Shown here piece after piece: positions 1 to 10,821 of a DNA stretch of 64,000 bases. The notes under the pieces were generated by a model that worked only from the letters and a program-made list of their open reading frames with translations, searched no databases and was not told the DNA's origin. The stretch's first letter is position 1. The number at the start of each line of letters is the position of its first letter. The DNA is taken from positions 87,214,924-87,278,923 of the forward strand of contig OX328126.1 in NCBI GenBank assembly GCA_946811695.1. The letters are read 5' to 3'. The DNA is from Gonocerus acuteangulatus (lineage: Eukaryota; Arthropoda; Insecta; Hemiptera; Coreidae). The position numbers were made by a program, and so were the translations under genes.

Positions 1-420
1 CCTCAATTGAATCCCCAAAATAACTTGTGATATTAATGGACTAATTAGAAAACGTATATTTATACCATTTATCTTTCATTTTTTTTTTTTTTTTTTTAAT
101 TTTTAAAATCATTATAAATAAGTAAATTGTCTAAATTGTAAATAAGAATATTTTCCTATTGTTTTTTTTTAATTTGTGTATTACTTTGTCCCTTTACTTA
201 GCCCATCTTGCTTTAATTAAAGTTTCTTTAGCTTAAAAATGTAAATACGTAAATTGTAAAATTTAAACCCTTAAATATTAATGATAAACCTCTGTAAAAA
301 TATATCAGATTTAAATCTTTATAATTATGAATGAAAAAATATATTTACCGTCTATCTATATGAAACTATGTAAAATGAACTATTATCTATCAATGTAAAA
401 CTTATCAAATGTCAGCAAAG
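1..420 (-). repeat. Dispersed repeat (family C), internally deleted copy at window edge
   Basis: The first 420 bases match, in reverse complement and with many substitutions, the two ends of the segment at 60268-62385. The start (cctcaattgaat) pairs with the region near 62370, and 240-420 pairs with 60268-60430. The roughly 1.7 kb between those ends at the other locus is absent here. It is AT-rich with poly-T runs and no coding potential. The family is not recognised; it may be an old DNA element or a segmental repeat. Confidence 0.5.
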
Positions 421-710
421 CTGGGAAGACTATAAATTAAAAAAAAAAAAAAATCAATCATGAAATTGATTGTAAGATCAATGTTCAGTTGTGCCATCAA
501 CTGAACAAAAAAAAAAAAAAAATAACATGAAATATATGTGTATAACTGCATATATTTGTATACACTTATAAAAAAATTTCAACCAATCGCACTAGTATTT
601 CTAAAGTGACACAACTCAAAAATCGCTGTTCTTCAGATACGACTATGAAAGACGTTGTAAATATTTCTTTATCAACCATCAAAACTGTACGTACCTAGCT
701 TCAGAGCCTG

Positions 711-1817
711 TACACCAGAGGGCATTTGTGCCACCCTTCCTGTCATAATGTTATTCACCCTACATAGAAAAGAGTGACACATTATCAGTGTGCACTATTT
801 GTGCCACCCTTCCTGTCATAATGTTATTCACCCTACATAGAAAAGAGTAACACATTATCATTGTGCACTATTTGTGCCACCCTTCCTGTCATAATGTTAT
901 TCACCCTACATAGAAAAGAGTGACACATTATCAGTGTGCACTATTTGTGCCACCCTTCCTGTCATAATGTTATTCACCCTACATAGAAAAGAGTAACACA
1001 TTATCATTGTGCACTATTTGTGCCACCCTTTCTGTCATAATGTTATTCACCCTACATAGAAAAGAGTGACACATTATCAGTGTGCACTATTTGTGCCACC
1101 CCCCCTGTCATAATGTTATTCACCCTACATAGAAAAGAGTAACACATTATCAGTGTGCACTATTTGTGCCACCCCTCCTGTCATAATGTTATTCACCCTA
1201 CATAGAAAAGAGTGACACATTATCAGTGTGCACTATTTGTGCCACCCTTCCCGTCATAATGTTATTCACCCTACATAGAAAAGAGTAACACATTATCAGT
1301 GTGCACTATTTGTGCCACCCCTCCTGTCATAATGTTATTCACCCTACATAGAAAAGAGTAACACATTATCATTGTGCACTATTTGTGCCACCCTTTCTGT
1401 CATAATGTTATTCACCCTACATAGAAAAGAGTGACACATTATCAGTGTGCACTATTTGTGCCACCCTTCCCGTCATAATGTTATTCACCCTACATAGAAA
1501 AGAGTGACACATTATCAGTGTGCACTATTTGTGCCACCCTTCCTGTCATAATGTTATTCACCCTCATAGAAAAGAGTGACACATTATCAGTGTGCACTAT
1601 TTGTGCCACCCTTCCTGTCATAATGTTATTCACCCTGCATAGAAAAGAGTGACACATTATCAGTGTGCACTATTCGTGCCACCCTTCCTGTCATAATGTT
1701 ATTCACCCTACATAGAAAAGAGTGACACATTATCAGTGTGCACTATTTGTGCCACCCCTCCTGTCATAATGTTATTCACCCTACATAGAAAAGAGTGACA
1801 TATTATCAGTGTGCACT
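711..1817. repeat. 73-bp minisatellite, about 15 copies
   Basis: Tandem units of 73 bp contain the words gtgccacccttcctgtcat and attcaccctacatag. The first eight copies mostly alternate between two subtypes (gagtgac with atcagtg, and gagtaac, sometimes with atcattg), suggesting a 146-bp dimer that was amplified; the later copies are all of one subtype. The array ends about 225 bp before the first visible antiporter exon and so lies in the preceding intron. Codon structure is absent. Confidence 0.95.
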
Positions 1818-1915
1818 GTTGTTTTCCTGATCTATGAGTTCTGAAAAATTAAATATTCCAGTTGACACTTCCTTATTGATTCATGAGGTCAACCGCACAA
1901 GTGAGTTTCTCTCTA
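1818..1915 (+). repeat. Eroded 3' end of Helitron-like family A
   Basis: The stretch containing ttctgaaaaattaaatattc and gttgacacttccttattg is a diverged match to the subterminal part of family A seen at 6605-6690, 27675-27750 and 28540-28610. It carries an ATG-initiated frame that runs into the antiporter exon, but this is accidental because the frame is made of repeat sequence and a poly-T tract (1950-1979). Confidence 0.5.
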
Positions 1916-1947
1916 TTGATCCCGTTGCTCATCTTGTGAATTTGTAT

Positions 1948-1980
<33 letters not shown>

Positions 1981-2042
1981 GAATTTCTCTTAAGAACTTG
2001 TTATGGGATTTACTTTGCTTATGATCCTAACGACTGTTTCAG

Positions 2043-2306
2043 ACACGTAGCACGAATCATAGCCTTACTCATGTTAGTTCTACTGGCTTGGGGGATCATA
2101 TACTCGGTGATGGGCGAAGATTCTGCACCAGGTGGTCAGCTGTTCGACATCGCTGTACTCTGCATCTGCGCACATCTTGGCGGTTGGGCGTTCAGGATGA
2201 TAGCTATGCCAGGATTGGTAGGGATGCTCCTTACTGGCATACTCTTCCAGAACCTGGGGCTCATCAACATACATGGAGGATACAATGAGTTTGTATCAAT
2301 TCTCAG
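2043..2306 (+). CDS. Slc9b: NHA/SLC9B-type Na+/H+ antiporter, first visible exon
   Basis: This exon encodes residues 1-87 of the visible antiporter. It is bounded by the acceptor tgtttcag and the donor CAG|gtaagc. It starts on the third base of a codon and ends with two bases of an Arg codon that exon 10822 completes. The product is a CPA2-family sodium/proton exchanger of plasma or organelle membranes. The part here holds a first hydrophobic helix ([16 protein letters not shown]), then a loop (MGEDSAPGG), then the helix pair [19 protein letters not shown] and [18 protein letters not shown]. This helix-Pro-Gly-LVG pattern is typical of the CPA2 amino-terminal core. No start codon is supported here, so the cytoplasmic amino terminus must lie in exons left of the window. 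Family proteins usually exceed 500 residues, consistent with a missing amino terminus. Confidence 0.88.
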
Positions 2307-2346
2307 GTAAGCGGTTTTATTATTATGGCTTCAATGTTTACAAAAA

Positions 2347-2347
<1 letters not shown>

Positions 2348-2429
<82 letters not shown>

Positions 2430-2520
2430 GCAAGTGATATGCTGATTGTTGCATGAGACTTGCAGACAAAAATAAACTCCCTTCTTGCAGGGTTACTGTA
2501 AGGAGGAAACAAATAAAAAA

Positions 2521-2571
<51 letters not shown>
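2348..2571. repeat. Two (TA)n microsatellites with a short spacer
   Basis: (TA)n runs occupy about 2348-2428 and 2526-2571. The second abuts the pogo-like element that starts at 2573, as expected for an element that targets TA dinucleotides. Confidence 0.95.
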
Positions 2572-2572
<1 letters not shown>

Positions 2573-2575
<3 letters not shown>

Positions 2576-3363
2576 TAGAACCTCCCATATCCGACCTTCC
2601 CATAACCGACTCCTTCCGATATCCGACCTAGTGCCCTACCGTCTGTGATTCACATGCGCCCTGATGGCGAGCCTGTTCAGACTTGATAGAGTGAGTCATC
2701 TACACTATGCTTTGTTTTCTAAGCCCAAACCGTCAGTTCTGAAGTGATTGTTGATGTGGAATGTGCTGTAATCTTGTACTGTTCTATATTTGTTAACGAA
2801 GAGTGACTTGTAGAAGCTGATGTTTCAGAAGTTACTAATGAATATCGTAGCAATGGCCAAATCATAGCTGTTTTGCAGAACAAAACCTCGGACGAAGAAA
2901 TCGACTCGGACGAATACGAACCCACCAGAGACGACGTAGTGAATCATTTTGCTGCTAAGAACGCCTTTGACGTAGCGGGTCATTCTGCTGCTAAGGACGC
3001 CTTCGAAGTAGCGGTGAAATAAATCGAGGAACATCCAAATGCAACCGCAATGGATGTATTGTGGGCTAAAAAGTGGAGGATACTTCCGCAAAGTCAAGAT
3101 TAACAAAATTAAAACAACAATCCATAACTGAATTCTATAAATAAAGTATGCTTACATTTTGTTCGTCTTTTCAAAAGAGTAAATGTTTGAAATGTATTTA
3201 GCAACAGTTTTACAATTACAATAAAGTTGTATTACAGTTTGTGCTGTACATTATAGCTGTTTTTATAACTTTGAAAGACTTTTTTTTCCTCCTCCCGATT
3301 TCCAACCTTTTGGCCGTCCCGACCATGGCCCGGTCCCGTCATGGTCGGATATGAGAGGTTCTA

Positions 3364-3366
<3 letters not shown>
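2573..3366. mobile_element. Degenerate pogo/Tigger-like DNA transposon
   Basis: Terminal inverted repeats begin cagtagaacctc and end gaggttctactg. The left end lies at the edge of a (TA)n tract; the right flank reads tg before the next TA run. The inner part of the TIR has catatccgac and its complement. Inside, near 2880-3022 on the + strand, a broken frame reads SDEEIDSDEYEPTRDDVV followed by an alanine-rich helix. This resembles the acidic carboxy-terminal tail of Tigger/CENP-B-like transposases, but no catalytic core remains. About 794 bp and clearly non-autonomous. Family assignment rests on TIR style, TA target and this tail. Confidence 0.65.
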
Positions 3367-3444
<78 letters not shown>

Positions 3445-3469
3445 TATACAGTATAGTTGTCTATATATA

Positions 3470-3556
3470 CAGTAGAACCTCTCATATCCGACCATGACGG
3501 GACCGAGCCATGGTCGGAACGGCCAAAAGGTCGGAAATCGGGAGGAGGACGAAAAA

Positions 3557-3557
<1 letters not shown>
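3470..3557 (+). mobile_element. Fragment of the same pogo-like family (one end only)
   Basis: It carries the TIR cagtagaacctctcatatcc and about 60 bp of subterminal sequence that is the reverse complement of the right end of the 2573-3366 element. It sits between (TA)n tracts at 3367-3449 and 3558-3611. The other end is missing, so this is either a truncated copy or a recombination product between TA tracts. Confidence 0.6.
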
Positions 3558-3611
<54 letters not shown>

Positions 3612-3614
<3 letters not shown>

Positions 3615-4620
3615 TGAAGTCTCACGTATACGAGACATTCAGTTATACGAAGGATTTTTCGTTCCCCAGCGAAACTCATTGAATCCTGCGGATTGAATTA
3701 TTCACTTATGCAATATTCAGTTATACGAAAATTCACTTATACGAACGTTAATTTGTTTCCCAGGTGTAGATACTATTCAGTTATACGAAAAGACGACAGA
3801 TTTTCCACGAAATGCTTACAGACTTACCCCCAACAGTCTCTCTCTCAGTTCTTCCTTGTGATTCTAGTAGTCCAGCAGTGTTCTATACACTCTATCTTGT
3901 GTGATTTCCTTCGTTTCCGATCTAATAATACGGCACTGCCAGCGAGTCATCCCTTCTGTACTCACTCGATTTTCTCTTCTCTAATCAGTAATAGTTCAAG
4001 TAGCCGTGTTCTATTGTGCTGTTTGTGAGTTAGAAGGTAGGAGAGGGAGTCTAAACGGAAAAAGTTTAAGCCTTAAATCGGCCTTGCCAGTGTGACCAAA
4101 AGCGCGCGAAAAAGGGAATTTTTGAATATTATTGTAAACAACAATTAAATTAAGCGAATTTATATATCGTATTCGTATTATTTGACATTTATATATATGT
4201 ATAAATATAAATCAATAAGAATATGATATATATATATATTCGTTTATTTTATTTGTTTGTTTACAATCTTATTCAGATCCAAATTTTCGCGCGTCACTAT
4301 CTACTAACTCAAAGGTGTTTCCAGCTTTTGAAATGAGTAAAAAAAACAAGAACAAAACTTTCACTTGAAGACAAAATAATAATACTAAAGGAAGTTGATG
4401 ACAACCTCGACAAAACAAAAATCGACATAAGAGTAAAGGAATCGAGGAGACTTTTGTGATATGATTTTGAAAATATAATAATGTCCTACGTTATCTAACT
4501 ACAAAATATGTACAAACAATAAAATAACCACGAAACATCGTACTACTTATTTATACGAAACATTCACTTATACGAAACATTTTCCGTTCCCCATCACATT
4601 CGTGTAAGTGAGACTCCCCC
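3612..4620 (+). mobile_element. Second pogo-like element with CENP-B-type HTH remnant
   Basis: The left end cagtgaagtctcac and the right end gtgagactccccc form imperfect TIRs, followed inside by tatacga repeats. From the ATG at 4333 the frame starts MSKKNKNKTF and, after a one-base shift, continues LEDKIIILKEVDDN with a downstream KTKIDI. That is the pattern of the CENP-B/pogo amino-terminal helix-turn-helix. Stops follow quickly, so it is inactive. It again abuts a (TA)n tract (3558-3611). Confidence 0.6.
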
Positions 4621-4689
4621 ATGCACAGCGGATCAGATATTTTAGAGTCATCTCAATCTTGAACATATGGTAAACAAGGAAATAAGTCC

Positions 4690-5709
4690 ACAGGTGGCAT
4701 AATTTACCAGTTTCCAGATACCCATCAAAGGCTGGGGAGCCTAGGGGTTGATATATCTTTCACGAAACTTGGGGAATGTTTGTAGAAACTGACAGCAAGC
4801 TAGGTCCTTGGGGTAGGCAGTACAAGATGGTCTTAGAAAAACTCTCAGTTAGTAAGTTCTACCATGCCATCAAAATCGGTGATCAATAGACAATGTCAGC
4901 AGAGGAGACCTTGGAAAACATCCTGGTTGTCTCCTTCCCAAGAGATGATGCCTCGGCAGATAGTGTTCATCAACAAGTAGTGCGAAAGGAGACTTCCATT
5001 CCACCTAACAGCGGTGATTCCCCTAGCTGGGATGAAATCGATGATCAATAGACAATGTCAGCAGAGGAGACCTTGGAAAACATCCTGGTTGTCTCCTTCC
5101 CAAGAGATGATGCCTCGGCAGATAGTCTTCATCAACAAGTAGTGCGAAAGGAGACTTCCATTCCACCTAACAGCGGTGATTCCCCTAGCTGGGATGAAAT
5201 AGATGATCAATAGACAATGTCAGCAGAGGAGACCTTGGAAAACATCCTGGTTGTCTCCTTCCCAAGAGATGATGCCTCGACAGATAGTCTTCATCAACAA
5301 GTAGTGCGAAAGGAGACTCCCATTCCACCTAACAGCGGTGATTCCCCTAGCTGGGATGAAATAGATGATCAATAGACAATGTCAGCAGAGGAGACCTTGG
5401 AAAACATCCTGGTTGTCTCCTTCCCAAGAGATGATGCCTCGGCAGATAGTCTTCATCAACAAGTAGTGCGAAAGGAGACTCCCATTCCACCTAACAGCGG
5501 TGATTCCCCTAGCTGGGATGCTAGACAAGATAAAGCCAAATAAAGCTGCAGTACCAGAATACATCCTGGGAGCTATATTGATTAACTGCAAAAGCACTAT
5601 TTTGAAAACTTTGACTAATCTTTCTAATAAATACCTTTCCAGTGGTAGATTTATGAAGAACTGCAAGGTAGCAAAACTTTTTGTCGTTCCAATTCCAGGC
5701 ATGACAGAA
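4690..5709 (+). pseudogene. LINE ORF2 fragment: endonuclease-RT linker and RT start
   Basis: At about 4785 a frame reads ETDSKLGPWGRQYKMV, the conserved WG-x-x-YK block between the APE endonuclease and reverse transcriptase in Jockey/R1/I-type LINEs. Next come four tandem copies of a linker segment (separate entry), then LDKIKPNKAAVPEYI and LSNKYLSSGRF with VAKLFVVP, the first RT motifs (usually a Pro-Gly-x-Asp-Gly region, here eroded). TAG stops and missing residues show it is dead. It is interrupted at about 5710 by a Helitron-like element and resumes at 6722. Clade cannot be fixed by eye. Confidence 0.7.
4873..5520 (+). repeat. 162-bp tandem repeat made of LINE coding sequence, 4 copies
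   Basis: Four units of exactly 162 bp (54 codons) repeat the linker that reads MSAEETLENILVVSFPRDD at its start and SGDSPSWDE near its end. Each unit carries the same in-frame TAG (GDQ or DDQ, then stop), so the stop predates the amplification. The copies are nearly identical, implying recent expansion of a dead LINE segment. Confidence 0.9.
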
Positions 5710-6099
5710 AATATCCAACTATAAGCAATTAAAAAAAAATAACAAGGAATAAAACAGACAAAAAGAACCGTTCGGATAAACGAAATCAATTAATTTAAGC
5801 ACTTATTTCACCGATTGACATCGCCTAATTAAAACTTTCTTCAGAACCTTTTTTGTAGAGCATTTAGTAGGCTTTCGAATGGTAATCTTCCGCTTCACAA
5901 GATTGTCAACGGTTTTCGAGATACTAACGAAAGTTCGGGGTCTCCCGTGGTCTAATGGCTAGCGCCATGGATTCATAAGCGGGAGATGGTGGGTTCGATT
6001 CCCAACCTCCGGCAGGAATTTTATCATCCCACGGCTCGCTGGTGAAATTCCTCGCTACACCCTGTATGTCGGCGCTAATGACCTAGATGTAGATGTGCC

Positions 6100-6134
<35 letters not shown>

Positions 6135-6540
6135 AACGAAAGTTACTAAAACTTTTTTTGTCTGTTAATAAAATATTTTATTCTAACCCTTCCTTTACTC
6201 TAAACGTAACAAAAATTTCAACATATTAGTGTTGATGAAATTCAAACATGCGGAAAATGTTTCAACTGTATCCCATAATTCTAAGTCCCAAAATCAAAGA
6301 CAAACAACCCTCCCTAGGAAGGACGCTAGGCAGTTGAAAAGCTATATCTTGGAAATCCATATCTCTTACATTAAATTGTTTTTCTTATTTTTCTTAACCT
6401 GTTTTATTTTCAAATACATTATCCAACTATAAGCAATTAAAAAATAACAAGGAATAAAAAACAGACAAATTAGACGAAAGATTTTTGTACCAAATTTCAT
6501 CAAAATCGGACCATTCGTCTGGGAGCTACAGAGCGAACAG

Positions 6541-6587
<47 letters not shown>

Positions 6588-6721
6588 TTTGAACCACCGT
6601 TATTTTCGGTCTCTAGGGGTTCTGAAACGCGAAATTTTCCAGTCGGCACTTCCGGATTGTTTCATTGCATCAACCTTATAAGCGGGGTTCCTTCCTATGG
6701 GGCAGGGAGGAACCGCGCTAA
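5710..6721 (+). mobile_element. Helitron-like non-autonomous element, family A, copy A1
   Basis: It shares sequence with the 25.8-28.6 kb cluster and with 41.8-43.3 kb: caactataagcaatt near the left end, then cgattgacatcgcc, then a cggaccattcgtct motif, a (TA)n tract at 6544-6583, and a 3' end. The 3' end forms a hairpin (ggttccttcct ... agggaggaacc) followed by GCG and CTAA. A terminal hairpin with CTRR and no TIR or clear TSD is the Helitron style. An internal microsatellite is known from Helentron-derived elements such as DINE-1. No Rep/helicase is present. It splits the LINE RT and is itself split by a SINE. Confidence 0.55.
5936..6131 (+). mobile_element. tRNA-Glu-like SINE, full length with target duplication
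   Basis: The head reads tctcccgtggtctaatggct with a B box ggttcgattcc, and the decayed anticodon loop gattcat still holds TTC, as in tRNA-Glu. The body (cggcaggaattttatcatcc) is followed by the 3' tail ggcgctaatgacctagat and poly-A (6102-6131). A perfect 13-bp target duplication, actaacgaaagtt, lies at 5923-5935 and 6132-6144. It is not a functional tRNA gene because the acceptor and anticodon stems do not pair. Confidence 0.9.
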
Positions 6722-7012
6722 AACTGCTAACATAATAGCTTGAAAGACTTCTGACCCGGTTGGATGATGGTGTCACCAGGACCCAATCTCACTACCAATT
6801 CGGCAGCATCAAAGGGAAATCAACGACAGACGCTATCCCGGAGCTAAGTAATATTGCACATATTTCACAGGCCAAGTATGTCTTTGCAATGATCTACGAC
6901 GTGGAGCTTTTGATAATGTCTGGTGACCTTCCGTATTCTTTATCCTTAAGAAGATACGATGTCCCCAAAACATCTATAAATTTCTTATATTCAACCGGAC
7001 CTAGTAAAACCT
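6722..7012 (+). pseudogene. LINE RT fragment, continuation of the 4690-5709 copy
   Basis: The frame reads LERLLTRLDDGVTRTQSHYQ, then FGSIKGKSTTDAIPEL and AKYVFAMIYD, matching RT motifs 2-3 (QFGFRKGKSTTDAI type). One base of frameshift then gives AFDNVW, the region after the first catalytic Asp. It follows the 4690-5709 fragment in order with only about 25 residues missing, so both are one LINE split by element A1. It is broken by stops and a frameshift. Confidence 0.75.
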
Positions 7013-7021
7013 AATATTCAT

Positions 7022-7345
7022 TCACCAAGGCTGGATCGTTTTTGGTAATAAAGAACAAATGTAGATCAGTAGTGTCACATTAAAATTAGCGCACTCAAAA
7101 TGTATAAACATTGGACTAAACCGTTTGTACAAGGACAGTCTTAAGGAGCAGAGAGAGTGAGAGGGAGAGGTTGTCAGGAAGTGAAAGAACCAGCTGCTAG
7201 TAAAATGAAAGAGAGAGCTCAGCTGTGAATATGGAACTTTAATAACAGAACTGCTATTTTGCATAAGCTAGATTCTCCCATGCAATATATTATCGTATTT
7301 AGAATATCTTCGTGAAGCAGAAATTCTGAGAATAGTATCTGTAAG
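7022..7345. other. Non-coding stretch, nothing recognised
   Basis: Intronic DNA of the antiporter gene. Short frames on both strands are uninformative and no repeat match was noticed. Confidence 0.5.
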
Positions 7346-7435
7346 GGACTCCCCGTGGTCTACCGGCTAACGCCTTAGATTCATATGTGACAGATGGTAG
7401 GTTCGATTCCCACTGGTGCACGGTGTAACGAAGTC
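7346..7435 (+). mobile_element. tRNA-Glu-like SINE, head only
   Basis: The segment gactccccgtggtctaccgg through ggttcgattccca matches the head of the SINE at 5936, with the anticodon-loop remnant gattcat. The body and tail are missing. Confidence 0.75.
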
Positions 7436-8630
7436 GTGAGGATTATGGACAAAAATCATTAACCACTAGTTATTTTCAAATTAACAGTTCTGGGCCAGAT
7501 ATCAGAAGAACCCGGCGTTTTTTCGATTTCTCACACAACGCTGTAAACTCTTTTTTATGCCTGCCTCTAAGGAAGCCGGAAGGGCCATCAGGGCGTGAAT
7601 ATATTTTTTCTTGATAAAAATTAATAACAATTTCTTCTAAGTTGATATATTGTTTCAACCAGTATTTATATAAGAGTTTCTTCTCTGCGGTGAACACGTT
7701 CCCACATTTTTTACATATCGTCGATACAAATGCAAACTAACGAATATGAAAAAATGCATCTTTCATTGTCCATCTTTAATAATTTCTGTTGGACTTATTT
7801 ACGGCAAATTCTTCAATGTGACTTCACTCTATTAAAGGAAAAGTATTCCACTATCAAAAGGTCAAATCTGCCGAATATTTGACTGTCCAAAAAAAAGTTA
7901 TGAATAAATACTTTTCCACTCTAAAAAGTGGTGATTTTCATTTTCGTTAGTTTGCTTTTGCATCGACGATATAGTTTAGGACTAAACTGGCAGTCTTTTA
8001 AATATTGCTTAATATTTCTTTAGGAGCATCCTGCAGATCAAATTGAATCATTTGCCCAAGGATTAATATCGTTTTCTTGGATTTATCCCTATTTTTTTCA
8101 AATTTGGAAGAAAAAATAAGTTGTAATATGTGATGGATCTAAAAATAAAAATCTTTGGAATCGGCAAACTAAATTGCCCTCAGTACATTATACTTGAGGT
8201 AAACTTTAAGCTCTATAAAACTTGGGATGTTTTCAGATGAAGTTTTCTGGCTATGGTCTATCAAAATTTTTTACTTAAGAAAAATCTCAAAGATTAATGA
8301 AGAATAAACAGGATAAATAATATGGAAGTAATTACCCATAATCAATTATATCAGAAAAAAAAAGGAATAGTTTTGAGGTAATTTCCTTCGGATGACTTAA
8401 TAAAAACACTGTCCTATCTTCAGCGAGAGAGGTTCAAACTGATTGATGGTATGAAACAGGTTTTAAAGACTTTGCCTTGTTTATAATACTGCTTTGTTGA
8501 TCAAAATAAAACTAATTGTTATTAGTTTTATACGATTTTAATTCCTTGAATTGTTTCTAAACTTAGCTAGAGGATTAAAAATTAAATATAAGAAAACAAA
8601 AATTTAGGTTTTTGTCCATTGGACGTTACA
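7436..8630. other. Intronic DNA without recognisable features
   Basis: AT-rich sequence with short frames only. No splice-flanked exon resembling the antiporter, RNA gene or tandem repeat was seen. Confidence 0.5.
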
Positions 8631-8633
8631 CTG

Positions 8634-8735
8634 TGCGCCGGCAGGAATTTTCTCATCTCACGGCTCGTTGGGAAAATTCCTTGCTGCACACTGGATTTTG
8701 GCGCTAATGGCCTGGACGTAGATGCGCCGCCTATC
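8634..8735 (+). mobile_element. SINE body and tail without head
   Basis: The words cggcaggaattttctcatct, ctcgttgggaaaattcc and ggcgctaatggcctggacg match the body and 3' tail of the tRNA-headed SINE. The tRNA head is missing, so it is a 5'-truncated copy. Confidence 0.75.
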
Positions 8736-9762
8736 AGTAGACAAAGGCTCCGTAACTGTCGTAGTTTGGAGTACAGAATCCAAGCACCTTCAACTAAGGG
8801 CAAAGAGCGTATATGTACGAGCTACCGTCGCGACGGTACGAATTTACGACGCGTCATAAACAACCAACTTATGATCCTTCTGAATTCAGAGTTAGTATTG
8901 CCTAATCAGAGGCGTGAGAAGGTCTCGGAAAAGTGCTCGTCCACAGTCCCCTAACCAGTGACGACGATTTTCATCAAAGTTTATGGCAACAGAATACATA
9001 CTCACGGGCCTGATCTCTTGGACTATTTACCTCACAGCCTTTCTGTTGTCGGTCTTCTGTTTTATTTGAATCAATTGTTTCTGAATATACAAACCAAAAA
9101 TTAGTTCGGAAAACTACTTTTGTGCAAATTCCTGTAGAACGGTTTAAGATATTTCCTTAAAGGTGCTTTATTTCGGAATATATAGTGGGAGCTTAGAAGA
9201 GCTACCTTTTTAGAAGACTTGGCTAAATAATTCCAGGGCGAAAAGCAGGGAGGAGAACCACATAAAAATAAGTTTAAGCCAACCCCTCTATTCAACACTT
9301 TCAAACGTTCTATCTCTATCTCTCCCTATCCCTCTCTCTCTCTCTCCCTCGCTCTTTCCATCTCTCCCTCTCTTCAAAAAGAGCAAATCCCTCAGACTTT
9401 TTGTCTTAGTCTTTCGCTCCCCTACACGCTCCTGAAATTTCGCTATCTAAATTCGGGACACCCTCTACATAGGCTATTATAATTTCCTCTTTAATAACTA
9501 ACACGCTTCGTGCGGTTCGCGGTCGATAGGCCCTCGTCTAACTTTGCACTAGTGCTGAGCGTATAAGAGGTAAACTTTCAAAAATGTCCGAACCTGTTTA
9601 AGCTTTGGACTTTCAAAGGGTTGAAACCCTTCGTTACCTCGAAAAGTAAATGAACTTTTGAGTGAATGAATTTTATTTTCGCTCACATAATATACAGACC
9701 TAAACCTATGCTGAGATAAAAAAAAAAATGATTTTGTCTGAATTGATCAATTTTCGGCATGC
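8736..9762. other. Intronic DNA; CT-rich tract at about 9312-9375
   Basis: No gene or known repeat was identified. A run rich in ctctcc at 9312-9375 is simple low-complexity sequence. Confidence 0.5.
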
Positions 9763-9776
9763 CCAATATGTTTAAG

Positions 9777-9928
9777 TTGAGAAGATATGGTCGACCGTTC
9801 GGAAGTAGGAAGCGTTGATCGTCGGGGTTTCGGTCGTTGGCGGCAATAAATATACATTTTAGCAAATAAAATGTGTTTTATTGAATAAGAACACTGACCG
9901 AAACCCCGACGATCAACGCTTCCTACTT
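9777..9928 (+). mobile_element. Short Penelope-like tail insertion with snap-back hairpin
   Basis: The segment 9836-9928 (ggcggcaataaatatacatt onward) matches the tail of the Penelope-like copy at 22618-22700. Its final 35 bp (9896-9930) are repeated perfectly in inverted orientation at 9801-9835, making a hairpin with a 60-nt loop. A 14-bp target duplication, ccaatatgtttaag, lies at 9763-9776 and 9929-9942. The inverted arrangement is consistent with the complex terminal repeats of Penelope-like elements. Confidence 0.7.
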
Positions 9929-10821
9929 CCAATATGTTTAAGGAATGATGACAGGGCTGATACCCCGTGACGCACTTGTGCATAGTTACAGATTTTTCCA
10001 TTCGCACTGAACGTGTTAAATTTATTTATTACAGCCTACAGCTGTTGGATTGTGAGTGTCAATTATTAGGATTTCTGATAATGAATTATATGCAAACCTA
10101 CCACTCTGGTTTATCTACTATATATTTTTCAAATAACTCTCACTCACTGACTCTCAATATTATTTTTATTTGAGCTTCATTTCAAATATGATGGTAGACC
10201 TTGAATTACTAGAAAAAGACGGTGATATTATCCCCATACAGTTTACGCTATACCTGGTGATGGTCCATCCGAGGTAATAATATCCCGAGCCCTTGCACAG
10301 CCTCCTCACCCATCAGCATCCCCAGTCAGAACACTTCTTGGTAATGATCGCAAATGTAATGGGTGTTTTTTTAAATTTTAAGGTTTATGATAGACATTTA
10401 ACCTTTATGATAGACAGCGAATTTGAACCCGCACTGGTTAAACTCCTGTTACTGCTAACCTATAGATATAGATATAGAGTGTTATCTCTACGCTTTCTGT
10501 TTCTTGACACTGGTCCGGAGCGCCCCAATGTCATGAAACATGATGCTTTGATTACTTTTCAATTGATGAATAACTAGTATGACGGGAACCGTGCTATAAT
10601 TATCTGCACAAAATTATGTAGGAGTGTTAATTTTGGTGATACATTATTTAACGCAATAAAATAACTACTTATCTGCCGTGTCGAAGCACAGGTATTCAGC
10701 TAGTAGTTATTATTCAGAAACATTCTGAATTTTTGAGCTTCGATCGATTGACTTGAAGAAAACATGAAATGTATTCATTCTGCATTAATACTATACATGA
10801 TGATGATGATGATGATTTCAG

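Noticed and set aside
711..1817. CRISPR-like array
   Set aside because: Repeats are directly adjacent, without unique spacers, and the context is a eukaryotic intron.
1834..2310. 158-codon frame beginning with ATG and ending in the antiporter exon, as a possible first exon
   Set aside because: The upstream part is an eroded family A repeat plus a poly-T tract (nine Phe codons), and a good acceptor lies at 2042; only 2043-2306 is family-like.
5936..6020. Functional tRNA gene
   Set aside because: The A and B boxes are clear, but the acceptor and anticodon stems do not pair; it is followed by a SINE body and poly-A inside a target duplication.
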